Of a stretch of 64,000 nucleotides of DNA, positions 23,180 to 36,289 are shown one piece after another (within the stretch, counting starts at the first letter, position 1; every line of letters begins with the position of its first letter). Position numbers and translations under genes: made by a program. This stretch comes from Megalonaias nervosa (taxonomy: Eukaryota > Mollusca > Bivalvia > Unionida > Unionidae). The DNA is taken from contig JAECUM010001865.1 of assembly GCA_016617855.1 (NCBI GenBank), positions 1 to 64,000 on the forward strand. The letters run 5' to 3'. Under the pieces are notes generated by a model, which saw only the letters and a program-made list of their open reading frames with translations, ran no database searches and had not been told where the DNA came from.

Positions 23180-23880
23180 GGATGATAAAATGAACGTTTA
23201 ATGGCAACAGTTAATTTTTCATTCAGAACAGCTACATACTGAGACTAAGCTTTAGTGAATATGACCTTCTGTTAAGAAGAGGTAGCCATAAAGATATTTT
23301 CAAGATGGCCTCTAAAGCAGCCAATTTTGAGGTAAGATTAGAATTACTTTAAAATAGAACCAACAACATCCTGAAAAAGATTTTTTTAGAAAAGAAGAAA
23401 CAACGATCTTGGTAGGACCATCCATTCTGGAGAAATTGCTGTAGTGAGATTTTTACAATGTCATTTGTGGTGGCCATTTCAGGCAGTCATATCCGCACCA
23501 TTTTCATTTAAGACCAACTATACATTGCAAGAAATGTTTCAGTAAAAACACTAAATTAATACAACAATCTGTACAAAAGGAAAAGCAATATAAAGATAGT
23601 CAAGAAGACCCCAGTGATAACTTTTTGTGAGGTCAGATCAGCACCATTGAAATTCTTAACAAACTACGTATCATAAGAAATGTTTTAGTGGAAACCACAT
23701 GTCAATACAACCACCTGTTCATCAGATGTAGTGTTAACAAACTTTTCATGATGGCTGTACAACTTAATGAGGTCAGACCTGCACTGTTTTTTTGCCATCA
23801 TTCCTCACGCCAAAAATTTCAGGGCCACTTAAGTAAACCTTATTGTAAATCATATGGGTTGGCAGGTCTGTTGTAGGCTG
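23180..23880 (+). repeat. Degenerate ~165-bp dispersed/tandem family, array 2
   Basis: Same word set and order as 9284-10400: AAAGATATTTTCAAGATGGCC, GAGGTAAGATTAG, TTTCATTTAAGACCAACTA, CATTGCAAGAAATGTTT, TCAATACAACAATCTGT. About four units. The LINE remnant at 21.5-23.2 kb sits directly beside or inside it. Confidence 0.7.
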
Positions 23881-24270
23881 AAGATACAAGCCATAAATAC
23901 AATGGCTTTTCTTATCATTAAGTAAGAGTTTATACATTTCTAGACATAATTAAGTGCTGTTTTAGGTTCGAATAATTCACCTTGTCTTGAATTAGTACAG
24001 AAAGTGTTATGTATTGTTAATTGAGACAGTAAAATACTTTATTAAATGTAGTCCAACAATGTAAGATGTCAAACTTGATATATATGACTAACGAGTAAAT
24101 GTCTTACTGCCTGAACAACTGGTGCTACCTTGCGAATCCAGCCCTACTAAATGATGAAAATCATCTCTTTCCATTTCAAAAAACAAAGAGCAATAACCAT
24201 CAGAACGGGGACACACACATATACAGTGTTAGAAATTATACAATCAAATAGGGGACATTCAATAAGTATG

Positions 24271-24516
24271 TTGTTGTTGTTGGGCTTAACGCCATTTTTC
24301 AGCACACAATAGGCTATACATGGCAGCCAGTATTAATGGTGGAGGAAGAAAAAGGGAAATACCCGGAAAGAACCACTGACCCACGAGAAGCTACTGGCAA
24401 GCCTTCTCACATATCCACATTTGCCGAATCCGAGACTCGAACCCAAGCAGACAGAGGTGAGATGGCAATGATCCGTAGCGGAGAGTGCTTTAGACCACTC
24501 GGCCACTCAGGGCCCC
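24271..24516 (-). mobile_element. tRNA-derived SINE family 1, copy 2 (best preserved)
   Basis: On the minus strand the head reads CCTGAGTGGCCGAGTGGTCT, with TGGCCGAGTGG a good pol III A box. GGGTTCGAGTCTCGG follows as a B box, as in a Leu/Ser-type tRNA. Then come the body (AGCTTCTCGTGGGTCAGTGG) and an (AAC)n tail, seen here as TTGTTGTTGTTG at 24271. The plus-strand open frame over it is incidental. Confidence 0.93.
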
Positions 24517-26567
24517 AATAAGGATGTATTTTGATTCTAAATAGAAATCAATTCACTGTAAATACTGCAGTAATCTCACCTCATGCACATAGTTCCCATC
24601 CATATTAACAAACTAAATTAAAATTATCACATTGAATTTTTATATAATGTTTGTTGTATATATATATAAGTAAAAATGTACGTCCAGGAGTTTGAAGAAG
24701 TTAAATTGTCAGAGTTGTGTGAAAATACAGAGAATGTGTTCCTTTCTCTAAAATGAAATAATCAAAGATCTGCATGCCAGTCTTCAGTTAAAATAATTTT
24801 ATTGGCAAGACTACGGTTTAGAATTTAAAATGTCCCACAAAATAAAACATTTTTAACTTTGGTGTACAAAAATTTGCCACTTTACTGCAATCCCCTTCAT
24901 TAATAAGCCAATGCATGATAAGATCTCTTCGATATGAAACAAACCAAAAATTTATTTTGTATGATGGCATGGTTTAGTTTTAGTGAGCTCAGGTCACAGC
25001 TGCATAAGTGTCCCTGATGCGAAACAGTCCCTATTAAAATCTAATTGTGTGGATTGATTGTGCAGTATTCATGATAGAGACTGGTAAATCGTACAATGGA
25101 ATGATTGAGATGGGACTGTCCCGTTATCTGGAGATGCCTTTTATTCTTACTATGATGGTAAATATGGTGTAGAGTTACAGGGGAAATGAGGCTTAAAATC
25201 ATGATTTGACGGACTTAAGGTAGCGTAGGAAAAAATAGTTCCCGGTATCTGGTGTTTGAGTTGTGATTTGTATTTTATGGTAGTTAAGTACCGGCCCTAT
25301 GTTACGGAAACGTATTAAGGAGAAACAATGCATTTGTGAGGTAGGCAGGCAATTGTGAAGTTGTGATGTAAATGTGTGGTTGTGATATTGGTGGTCATGC
25401 ATTAATTAGAGGGAAATTATTATAGTTTGTTTCATTTGTTCACTAAAGAGACCTCTTGCATGTAACAGTATTAATGTTCTGCCTTTCGCTTAGTGAAATC
25501 AGTTGTGAATTTAATGTTGCATATTTGTGGTCATTGACTGATTAGAGAAAAATTGACGACTGTTATCATCGGGTCCTTAGAAATAGAGGAAAACAAGGGA
25601 CTTACGGCCAGTAAGAAATGCAGCTAGTAAGAAGGAAGAACGACAGACAGAAGTAACGAAGCAGAGAGAGAAAGAGAGAGAGAGAATATAAAAAGGTACT
25701 GACTAAACGAGGAAAGAATGAGAAATATTTGATAATTTACCTCTGAGTCAAACAAAATTTATCTGATTGTTTTGTTTCAAATTATTTATACTTCAGCCAG
25801 CATGCACATTTATGATACATCGAGAAACACTAAATATGAGTATGAAAACATGTATTTTCAGCGTCATGGCTGGTGCCATGTACAAGTACTTACACAAGTT
25901 ATTTTTATTTCCTATTGGTTCAAGCTTAACTTGTCAGATTTAACTCTAATGTGGTTCACTGGAGGAAGGAAATGGGATTATGTTTTGGTTACCATGTAGA
26001 CTGTTCGTTATTATTCTTCTAACCAAATTTGTATGAACTAAAATCTATGTTGATATTTTCCAGTGTATTTCTTATCCAAATCTGCATGGCTCAGAGTTAT
26101 GAACATTGGACTACCCATTAATAAACATGTATGTCGATATGCTCTCTGTGTTAAAATAGAAAATATATCACATATATTTGTCTATGTTTACATAAATGAT
26201 TTAAATCCTGTTAGCTCTTATTGATGCCATCTTCGGTGAGTAATTTGGAAGCAAAGTGTGCAAGCAGACAGCAAAACAATGTGAATTTTTACTGCGTAAA
26301 CGGGGACGCAGTTTTCCAACTGAAACACACAAGGTTTTGAGTCGAGTGGGACATGTGTATTGTTGTGTATAGCATGATGTGAAAAAATACCCCCAAAAAC
26401 GGGGACATGCTCAGATACGCTAATTTCAAGGTTTGTATCATTAAATAAGGCCTTGACATTCCATTTAAGCTGACATTACAAAACGAGGACATCCCCCTTT
26501 CGAGGTGTGTCCCCGGTCTGTTGGTGTGTATTCATACTGATGTCCCCATTTTGCTGCTTTCACAAAT

Positions 26568-26568
<1 letters not shown>
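24517..26568. other. XRCC1 intron, nothing recognised
   Basis: No exon or element that I can support. There is a short (TA) run near 24656-24669 and a purine-rich stretch at about 25660-25690 (GAGAGAGAAAGAGAGAGAGA). Confidence 0.5.

Positions 26569-26635
<67 letters not shown>
26569..26635. repeat. (CA)n microsatellite
   Basis: About 33 perfect CA dinucleotides. Confidence 0.98.
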
Positions 26636-26637
<2 letters not shown>

Positions 26638-26739
26638 GTTCTGAGGGAATAGGGAGATCCAGTGAGCTCAAACTTTGGTTTCTGTATGATTGCTTCCTAG
26701 GGATTGATATTGGTGCACATGTGACTTAGAAGATCAACT

Positions 26740-28230
26740 GTCCTGAGACCACTTAACATCCCTTCACATTGACTGGGGCTGAGTGGTTCCAAACACCCAT
26801 GTGGGTTGAGCAGCAAGGTAGAGAGGCAGTTCCTGAGCTGCCTGCCTCCAAACTTCCTCTATTATTCCTCCAAAGCAATGGTGACCCTTACAGGGTCCTC
26901 CAGAAAGGGAGGGTATGGCTAACAGCTCTGGTCAATGACCCAAGCAATCCTGGCCATCACCTCTCAAGTGTGGCTATTGCTGGGTGTCTCCATCGAGTCT
27001 GAAAGGTGCCACTGAGGACAAATCCAACAATGAAGAGGGTGCAATGACATCCCAATCCAGGTCTGATGGGCATGGAACACATTTGTCTGCCTTGTAAAAC
27101 AGACAAGCGGACATATGAATAGCTACTGTATCTCTTGTCAAGTTCCCAGAGATCAGTACTGAAGGTGTTTGTCACCTTAAGTCCATCTCTTCCTCCATGT
27201 CACAATCTACCGATACATTAGAGTAGTGGAAGGGGTGGTGGGCATTCTGAAGTTGCCAACACCCTATAAATGTCCTCGATGGTGGCTTGAAAGCTAAACT
27301 TCTATCCATAATATGGTCAGATCTGAGTAAGATGTGAAGGATGGTGGATATGAAGGAGTTCCATTGCACTCACTGTGTGTCTAGTCCCAAATGGGTTGAC
27401 TTGTAGCTCTGGAGAAGACATACCAGGCAGTATGTAGACTAAATTCCATCCTTATGAAAATGGAACTAGCTCTTCTTGTTGACAAGCAGTGAAGATATGG
27501 AAGGCTGGCACTGCCAGGACAGCTAGCTGGTTTGCCCAACAAATTGTTGACCTGAAGATGGCAGTAAAGAAGACAGTCTGGCTATCACCGGTACAGGCCA
27601 CACAAAGAGTCAAGCTGGACAGACTGATTTCTCACTGAATTCTATATCACCGAAAGGGTATGTCACTGACGGTACAGTTAGATGGACAGATCTGTCTCTA
27701 AGACCCCGTCAATCATAGCTGGCTGGACTAATTCAGCAAAAAGGTCCCCATGTTGGAATGGCTGGACGACAGGCAACAGTGCAGTTTTATTATTCATTAG
27801 ATCCGGTACAAACCTCATGGGTCAGGACTTATTGCCTGAAGACCATGCTTGGACATGCTGGAGAACTTATTCCCACTGGGCTAACTAAAATTGGTGAACA
27901 CTGCCCCAATGAGTCCGAGTTGAATGGGCCATCTTCTCAAAAGGTCACCCATGCCTGATAGTCGGTGATGGCCATACAGTTGGTGACAGCTAGGTGGCCA
28001 GTATGGCCAGTAACTGTGGAGTGATATAAGGAGGTGGATCCAACTGATCCAATACGAACCCCATGTGCCCTGACTTTACAGGCCCAAAGGCCATGCTCAG
28101 ACATGCAAGGGGACTTGCATCCACTGGGCTGACTAAAATGGGAATATTCCCCAATGAGTTAGTATCACAACTACTTATTCCATCTTTCCTTCCTTCAATG
28201 ACAAATGGACTATGGCTTTGAATGTGCATT
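26740..28230. other. GC-richer unidentified block with an internal ~110-bp duplication
   Basis: This stretch is visibly richer in G+C than the intron around it and looks like decayed coding or transposon sequence. A ~110-bp segment at about 27802-27914 recurs at about 28050-28160 (shared: CATGCTNNGACATGC, CCACTGGGCTNACTAAAAT, CCCCAATGAGT). On the minus strand the second copy is open for about 79 codons (28229-27990). I cannot assign it to a family. Confidence 0.5.
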
Positions 28231-28760
28231 TAGTAAACATTTCTCCTGAAACGACAAAAGAAGAGAACAAAGGATAGGATAGACAATCAATATGTTACTA
28301 ACTAGCTAATAGCACAGACTGGCAAATCAGTATGTGACCTACTAGCTAATAAAATAGCCCAGACTTCCTCTGACCACGTATTACAGACGCTGCATATCAT
28401 GTATGGTGTATACTTAGTATAAATAGAACAAGAGTCATGGCAAACTACCAGTCTCTGAAGTTGCATAAATAGTATTTAAATCACATTCTTCTGAAACAAC
28501 ACAAAAAGAGAGAGCAAAGCCTACATTAGCAATTCATGAAGTTACGAACTCGCTATTATAAATATATTCCCCGTTACTAATGAAGGAATCGAAAAACTCA
28601 GTGTCGTATTCTAAACTTATAGACTATAAATTGAACTTATGCATTTCAAGTATTTAGTTGACCATTCTACTGAAACTACACAACAAGGGAAAAACATAAA
28701 ATAGGCATGCAGCATGTTAAAACTCACTAAAACCAACTCTGTTACAAATGGAACAAGTGA
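28231..28760. repeat. Degenerate ~180-250-bp tandem, three units
   Basis: TTCTCCTGAAACGACAAAAG (about 28239), TTCTTCTGAAACAACACAAAAAG (about 28487) and TTCTACTGAAACTACACAAC (about 28669) each start a similar segment with a GCATGT/GTTAC and ACTNGCTA module. Diverged and non-coding. Confidence 0.55.
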
Positions 28761-29391
28761 AAAAAAGTCAAAATCGCACTAACTCGTAAGGCCCTTGCAG
28801 AGATCAATGATAGTGTGGTGTTACATGGTCTTAAAAAGACGAAGTCCCTAAAGGTGACAAAATCACTCTAACTTGGCAGAAATTATAAAAAGAATGTATA
28901 CAACCTACAGCAGAATAATTAATCCACACAATAAATTCCAAAAGGAATATTTGATGAGTCAATTAGAACACAAAAAGGGGTTGGATTGCCAGAGGATAAA
29001 CCGGATGATTGTATCCAGTACAGCATTGAAGTTAAAAACTAGCGACACCTGGCAGTGCTAATGGGCAAGAATTATTGCCCTTTGCTTATTGAAATAGACA
29101 GAAAAAAAAGACTATTTGCATCTTTTAGTAAGGCTGGATTTGCAAGGTAGCAGGCTAATAATATTAACATATTGTGATGGGAACACATCTGAAGGAGAAA
29201 TGAACATGTTTAAAAACACTCAACCTTGTTTCATATTTTGTTTTGACTTTAAATTTATGTCTTAGGTTGTTCATGAATACCATGAAAACTGGTACCCCAT
29301 AAACTTAAAGTGATTCACAGCAATTACAACCAAAGTTTGACTAATTATTTTTGCAACTATATAATACTATAGGTTTCATGATAAAATGTAC

Positions 29392-29521
29392 CTGTGATAG
29401 GCTTGGCAGGCTCTACTGTTATCTCTGCCTTTCCCCTGCTGGCAAAGAGACTTCCTGTAGTAATGTCATCAGCATCACCATCACCTTTCACAATAAAGAA
29501 CCCAAGCTTCTTCTGCACTGG
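29392..29521 (-). CDS. XRCC1: XRCC1 exon ~6 (end of N-terminal domain region)
   Basis: A 130-bp exon with acceptor CTGTCTTTTATAG and donor GTACAT, phase 0 in and 1 out. It encodes PVQKKLGFFIVKGDGDADDI, then TTGSLFASRGK and a Lys/Pro-rich end. The K-LG-F-VK pattern and the following GSLF-SR match the conserved XRCC1 segment just after the N-terminal domain. Confidence 0.95.
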
Positions 29522-31539
29522 CTATAAAAGACAGAAAGGATTTACCACATCTGAAGTTGCTTAGTAATGCAGCAGTACAGTTTGTGTTTATAACTTAGTG
29601 ACTTACAAGCGAGTATATACATATAATATGGTTGATTTTGTTCAAATTACAGTAAATTGTTATAACCAGAAAAGTGTAATGGGACCCCAATTTTTCCTTA
29701 AGTGCCACAATGCTTCCATGGATACCAAGACCTTAATTTTATAACTGATACTGGAAACACCATAGTTGTTTTCAAATGGCATCATAAATGTTAATTGGTG
29801 CTGGACATAAAAACTTTATTTCTGCAACATCCTGATAAATGGAGAAAGATAATCCTTTTACAATAATTTTATGCCATTCTTTCTCCTGTTAATGTGGACA
29901 CTATGCATTCTATTTACCCTCAAAAGTTTCAGGCTTTCATAATATAAAGTTTGTCATGTAAGCATGGTAATGCAAAGTGCATATAACCTGCAGAGGTGAC
30001 CTCCTGTGAATAATCACATACAACTTTCATCTGTGCCACAATTCACAATCACAGTTTTCTGAAATAATAAGTAAACGATCCTTCATGAGAAAGAAAACAT
30101 TTTACAAAATTAAAGAAAGTGTTAAAATAAACTCACAAGGTAGTTATTGCCTAGAAATCAGCTGCAAAAAAAACATTTGATAACATGGAAGTTTTATGAA
30201 GGCCTTGACCCTTTGAAGGTGAGATGAATATAAACAGTCCACATTAACAGAAAACAAGAACAGTGTGAAACTATTAAACCTCAGGTAAAAGAAACTTTCT
30301 ATATCTATTAATGGAGTCATTTGTGATAAAGATTTCAAAAAGCAGCACCAAGTACCATTCACATTACTGTCTGAATCCAAATAAAGTTGCTATTTGTGGT
30401 CAGTATTTTTCTGAATTCTCCAGTTCACTTTATATCTGACAATCATCACCTCATGCCAACATCTGATATAATTTGTAATAACCTGTTCCATAATCAACAT
30501 CAGGGTGCAGGAAAACCACATCATCCTATCAGTTTGACCAGGTAAAAATCGATTGGGCCAAGGAAAATTTTACTACTCACTCATTCCTGGGCAGAGTAGA
30601 TGCGGATTCACATACTGGTAATAAATCTATGTGCATTTTCTACTCTTAATATGCTTAACCCTTAATATTTAGCATGTCAATTATCGATTCATTTTGCCTT
30701 CTTGCTGACAGTGCAGAACATGCTGCAAAGGAAGCCAACTTTGTATTTTTACACATGTGCCCAATGCAAACTTGATACTAAAATGGGTCCAAATGAAAAT
30801 ATTATGTTTGACGTGAAGGCAGAAGGTTAAAAACCCTTCTAGAACATGGCTCATTATCTAAACATATACCAGAGATATTGTGCAGTTTTCTTTATGGCAT
30901 TTGTATTTCAAGTGAAAGTTTTTGGTAATTTAGGCGTTATTTTAAAGTGGAGCACTTTTCACTGAACTATCATGTATCTTTATGAGCATAGACTGGTCTG
31001 CTAGCTAACTTAGCTTATCAATATAATGAATCTGTTAGGCAAAGTTCAAATTTGAATAAACCCATCTGTTTTCTTGGAAATGGGTCATATACAGTTGCTA
31101 TAAATAGCTATAAGGAAGGTACCCGTACACTATTCTTATGCAGCAATCATCTTTTTAAGAATATTTTTCAATTTATATGAGATGATAATAAAAATGACAA
31201 AATCAACTTTTTACTGCTTTATTTATATTTTTTAGGGTACCAAAAAAGTGTAATCTATATACATGCCAACCTAAATCACAATTTGGTGAAAAAAAGCATA
31301 ACAATTATGCTAAAGCATAATGGTTGGCATGTATGACAATGTGACAATAAAGCCGCACTGTATCAATCAAGCTTGCACCAGGTTAGTAAGAGTGCAAGTA
31401 ATGTAGTGGATAAGCATACTGTGTTGAGTAAAGTGAAAATAGAGATGATTATCTGCTGCAACTTACTTATCACTGGAACAGGTGCTTGGAAAACAATTTT
31501 CTAAGCCCTGAACAAGAAATGAATATAAAACTTAATATA
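29522..31539. other. XRCC1 intron, nothing recognised
   Basis: AT-rich intron; no coding feature or clear repeat seen. Confidence 0.5.
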
Positions 31540-31860
31540 CTATTATTTTTGCAGTTAGATTTGTCTTTGTAAAATGCACATGACCCAATGTTTCTTTGAA
31601 GTCAGATTTACTCCACATTTAAAACACAAAACATGATTATTTCAGTAGCTGGAACAGTGTGCAAGTATAATTCATATTATATAGCAAAATACTGAATGCA
31701 ACCATAACCAGGGAAGGATTAGTCCAAGTTTTCTCTTACAATGGGGTGGGAAGGGTCAGTGGAAACTCACACAAAAAGAGGAAGCATTTTACATTTGTAC
31801 AGATTGCAAACACCATATTGTCATTCCAGAATGTATGATATCCACTGACATAGAATCACC
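31540..31860 (+). repeat. Dispersed repeat R, copy 3 (fragment)
   Basis: CAATGTTTCTTTGAAGTCAG, ATTTACTCCACATTTAAAACACAAAACATGATTATTTCAG, GGAACAGTGTGCAAGTATAATTCAT, and later TTTGTACAGATTGCAAAC match the 3' portions of 41391-42200 and 50135-53300 in the same order. Confidence 0.75.
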
Positions 31861-32930
31861 ACCCAGCATGTTTGACAATCTCTAACTGCAATGCAGACAG
31901 ATCATTTTCTATGCTGCGAAAAATTCAACAAGATCTTCAAGTACATCTGAAAAACAGTGCCATATGGTCTTTAATAAGCAAAAATATAACAGACGGAAAC
32001 TTGTGTCTAATTTTCTTTTTTTATTTTTTTTAACATCTCTGCAGTTGTGTTTATACGAGTGTGGGCACATGTGGCACTATAATATATTACAAACAATCAA
32101 GAATGAAAGTTGTCACTTCAGTCAGGTGTAAAGACTACTAATTAGTACATTGTTTATACTAGCCATAATATGTGCTGGGCTTTGTTTTACTTCACATATG
32201 GTCATAGGATACTGATCACTGGCCAACCTCACATCTGGGATCTGGCCGCTACTTGACCATACTTCGTGTATGTTTTGGTTTTATGAGTTTAATTTTGTGT
32301 ATACAAAAATGAAATTTAGGACTCAAAATTCATTTTGGTTTTCAAAGTACAGCAGATTTGGTTTAATGGACACTTTTTTAAAAATTTGGGAGAAGGAAAT
32401 GTGTTAGTTTCTAGAGTATTTCGGTTTATTGATGTTTCGGTCTTGAGAGGTTCACTGTATATCAAAAAAGTTTTATTATTAAAAATAATTTGCGTTAAAA
32501 ATTTAAGTTTTATTATTGAAAAGGCAGGCCTGACAGAAATAGACAGGACATAATGAAGACACCCTTGCTGCAAACATTAAAATGTGCCATTATTCTATGA
32601 AAGTGGCTTTATTTACAAATCCTAACTCTATGTTATATATGAATATATTAGAGTAAATAAACAGCAACAAGCTCAACATCTGTCTAAGCAATACTCCCAA
32701 TCAAGTCTAAGTTGATCTTTTTTAAAATTCTAAATTCAGTTTCTTTTAATTACTTGATAAAAAACATAATAACAAAACCCAATACTGAAGTCAGACTATT
32801 ACAGCTTCCTCTCTTCCAACATTTACTGTCTACAGCTTCCTCTCTTCCAACATTTACTGTCTACACACTCTCTGAAGTAAAGTACATTAATTTAATGGAG
32901 TTTAACGAACATTTTCTTTCCTAATTTTAC
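31861..32930. other. XRCC1 intron, minor structure only
   Basis: A perfect 31-bp direct duplication at about 32803-32864 (TACAGCTTCCTCTCTTCCAAC twice). At 32436-32460 the text GTCTTGAGAGGTTCACTGTA resembles the end of a CAGTGAACCTCT-type pogo element, but I could not find the partner terminus. Confidence 0.5.
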
Positions 32931-32996
32931 CTCTCCTTTTTCCTTCGGGTCTGACGGTGACATGAACTTTATAAAAGACAACCCATATGTGCTGGT
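32931..32996 (-). CDS. XRCC1: XRCC1 exon ~5 (N-terminal domain, last strand)
   Basis: A 66-bp exon, exactly 22 codons, phase 0 on both sides, with acceptor TTTCTTTCAG and donor GTAAAA. It encodes TSTYGLSFIKFMSPSDPKEK and GE. YGLSFI(K/R)F is the conserved closing segment of the XRCC1 N-terminal beta-sandwich that contacts DNA polymerase beta. Confidence 0.95.
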
Positions 32997-33139
32997 CTGA
33001 AAGAAACATTAAAAATTATGAGTTACATTTACTTTCTGGAGGAATTCCTTAATAAATGGAATATGTCATAATATAGTTCATAAAATATTACATTTTATTA
33101 AAATATTTTTTATTATTTGCTGACTGTTGTACTGCACAT

Positions 33140-33490
33140 AATATGAATACAGACAAATATGAATACATGGACTAATATGATTACGAATACAGACTAATAT
33201 TAAGACAAGAACAGACTAATACAAATACAAATACAGACTAATATGAATACAAATAAAGACTAACATGAATACACAGACTAATATGATTACAAATACAGAC
33301 TAATATGAAGACACAGACCAATGAATACACAGACTAATATGAATACGAATATACAGACTAATATGAATACAAATACACAGACTAATAATATATAGACTAA
33401 CATGAATACACAGACTAATATGAATACGAATACACTAATTAATAGGAATACAAAGACTAATATGAATATAAAGACTAATATGAATACACA
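33140..33490. repeat. ~18-bp minisatellite (GAATACACAGACTAATAT)
   Basis: About 18 imperfect units of GAATACACAGACTAATAT, with frequent AAATACAGACTAATATGAAT variants. Non-coding; within the intron between exons ~5 and ~4, immediately right of exon ~5. Confidence 0.92.
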
Positions 33491-33582
33491 CGGTCTATTC
33501 TAGGATGTATTACTGTGGGATTCACACCAATATTATAACAACTGCACTGAAAAATCAACAAAATACATGAAAATCTCAGATA

Positions 33583-34834
33583 CAGTAGTCCCCCCCTTGA
33601 ACGGCCCACCTGACCAGCGGCCACCCACTTCTTACGGACAGATACCCTTGGCACTGATGAGTTTGTGTTCAAATGTACCCCTCACGAATGGCCACCCCTC
33701 TAATGCGACCAGCGGCCAGCATATTAGTACAAAATGTAAAATGTTCCCCTCACAAGTGGCCACTTTTTATTTCAAATGTATCCAGAACCAAAAATGAATT
33801 CATATCGTGACGTAAGATAAGTAATCAGATTATCTCTGCTGTTGATATATGTCTCCCAATGTCAAGATTCCATTACTGAAAGAAGTGTTTGACTAAAGTA
33901 CATGTAACACTAAGATTAATATTATATCGTTGTCTATAAAAGCCGATGTTTACAGGAAATGGGCTCAACAATGTTATGACAGAGTTTTGGGTTTCACACA
34001 TCTGTCAAGTTCTTCTCTTTGATGATTACAACAGGACGAAATTGTCAAGATCATAACAGGGTCAGCATAGGCTAAAAATAGATTTTGTGCATTAACACAC
34101 ACACACAGAGAAATTAACCTTGAACAAAACAGAGTACCAGACAAAGACTCAAAAAATCATGTGACAACACATTTATCTCTTCCTCAACGAAGAAGGCATT
34201 TCGTCCACTCTACAAAAGTTTCATTTGCATAATTAAATTGCATTCAGTTAGCAACATCCAAATAAATTATTACCAAACATTAACATGTCATCATGTAAGC
34301 GGAGACATATTATTTTAGAAGAAAGTTGGTTATTCTACTCAACGACATCGGGTGGGGTGGGGAGGGGGACTTGCCGAACAATTTTATGTAGAAAAGACTC
34401 AAATAAAACAATTTTTTGTTGAAAAGACTCGAATAAACATCGTAACCGATAAGGAGGTTATTCAGCAGCAGTTAGAAAATGGAGCAAATGGAAAGAGAAT
34501 TATGTATGTACCAAGAATTAAATGATGTTTTTGAATGGTTTTGCAATGTACATGACAATAATACCCACTCGCATATCATGCTTACACCAAGAATAAGAAC
34601 TATTAATGTATATTCAGTTGAAATAAGTCTATTATTATAACAAGAAGAACCTTTCACTAATTAATGTTACTTTTAAATGAAGATATTAAATGTTTTGAAG
34701 TATGTAGCTTTCTTACTACGTACATTACATGTACTTCTCACAAAAAACTTAGTCCCCCTCTGGAAAGGCCACCCATTTTATAAGGCCAATTTCCTGGTGC
34801 AGAAGGGGTGGCCGTATAAGAGGGGGAACCACTG
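33583..34834 (-). mobile_element. Pogo/Tigger-like element family P, copy 2 (uninterrupted)
   Basis: Ends CAGTAGTCCCCCCCTTGAAC and (inverted) CAGTGGTTCCCCCTCTTATA, each abutting TA (33581-33582 and 34835-34836), which is the Tc1/mariner signature. It is inverted relative to 10919-13155 and lacks the LTR-like insertion, so it serves as the empty-site reference. It is 1,252 bp with no transposase frame, hence non-autonomous. Confidence 0.87.
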
Positions 34835-36289
34835 TATTTTCAAGCCGTACCTGCTAAATCCCTAATACATTCAGAAATTCACCCTTTTCTTCAAATAAAG
34901 TAGAAGATTTTCCCTCTAAATTTTCAGTTCTAGAACAGACTCTAAGTACTTTCATTTCACTTAACAACTCTCCACATTTTTTATATGTATGCAAAGTGCT
35001 CCATTTTTCACAAAAAAGTTTAGTATCAATGCACAATTTCTACATCTGACATGAAACTCATGCAGTGTTCACAACCTGGATTAAAAAGATGTAGGATTTA
35101 TAGGCCAAATGAAATGTAAACTGCAGGCCTTCATGAGATCTGTAGGCCCTACCATAAAAGTGACAAATTAGAAAATTAAAAAATATAATTGTAAATTGTT
35201 TGCTTTTTGTTGTCATTGATCATTAGCTGAAACAGCTAAAACACATACACTGGGCCAATCATTCTAACTGAGCAATATTTATGCCATTTTGACTTTTCAA
35301 TTTTCAGCCAATCATCAAGTGAAACACATGGAAGAAGTTTTAGCCTAAAACTGATAACATTTCAACTGTAATTCCTGACAGGCTCTGCAAATTCAAGTTG
35401 CCTGCATGTCCATTTCTGGAGATGAAAGAAAGGAATTACCCCCATCAATGATGCAACAAAATAAAAGAAATTACAAGTTCATTTAACAATATTTAAGGTA
35501 TATAAGGTCTTTTTTAAATAACCAAGGAATTAACAGGGTGAAAATTTAATATATTCTTTCACATAGCAAACTAAATCAGGTACAAAGTATGCCATTGAAG
35601 AGCAGAACCTTAAGACAAATTCGAAGATTTGAGCAATTGCTTTTCTTTGATACTATGTATATAAATAAGCTAATTAAACTCTTTGCACAACAAACCTTGT
35701 GGTAGTATTGTGTCTTAAATATCCTTTTAGCATGAAATTAAATGCCTTAGAACACTCAATTCCAATTTAAAACTGCTAGATTATCTAAAAGAACAATACA
35801 GCAAAAATTTTTCTTTTTATTTGCAATAAAACTCAGGAAAAAATATGACAATGCAGATTGACACCCTTCCATATACTGGTGTCAAATGACAGCAAAAATT
35901 TTAACCTTTGACTGGAATGCCTGATCTGTTCCATCATTGTTTAAACTGAATAATTAATAATTGTGGCAAGTTTCATGTTCCTATCTTTTAGAAGTGCATT
36001 GGTTGAGAAAATTCCATGTGCATTTTGAAAAATAGCTCACGTTTCACCATTGTATGGTACTGGAGTGTGAGGACAGGGCTTGTGTGAGACTTTGGCCCAA
36101 ATAAATACTGTTCTGTGTAAGAATTATATGATAATTATTTCTCAAAGGCTATTTAAATCCTTGCAACTTCAATTATTCAGTTATTTAGCCAAACTTAAAT
36201 CATCACCCACCATTAATGTATCTCCTCCAAAGTAATAAAAAGTCACACCGTAATTACAACTCCATCAAGCAATCACTATTGATAATCTC
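34835..36289. other. XRCC1 intron, nothing recognised
   Basis: AT-rich, no coding or repeat structure that I can support. Confidence 0.5.

Noticed and set aside
32207..32460. Fourth pogo-like element (CAGTGAACCTCT end)
   Set aside because: Only one terminus is visible and no matching partner was found.
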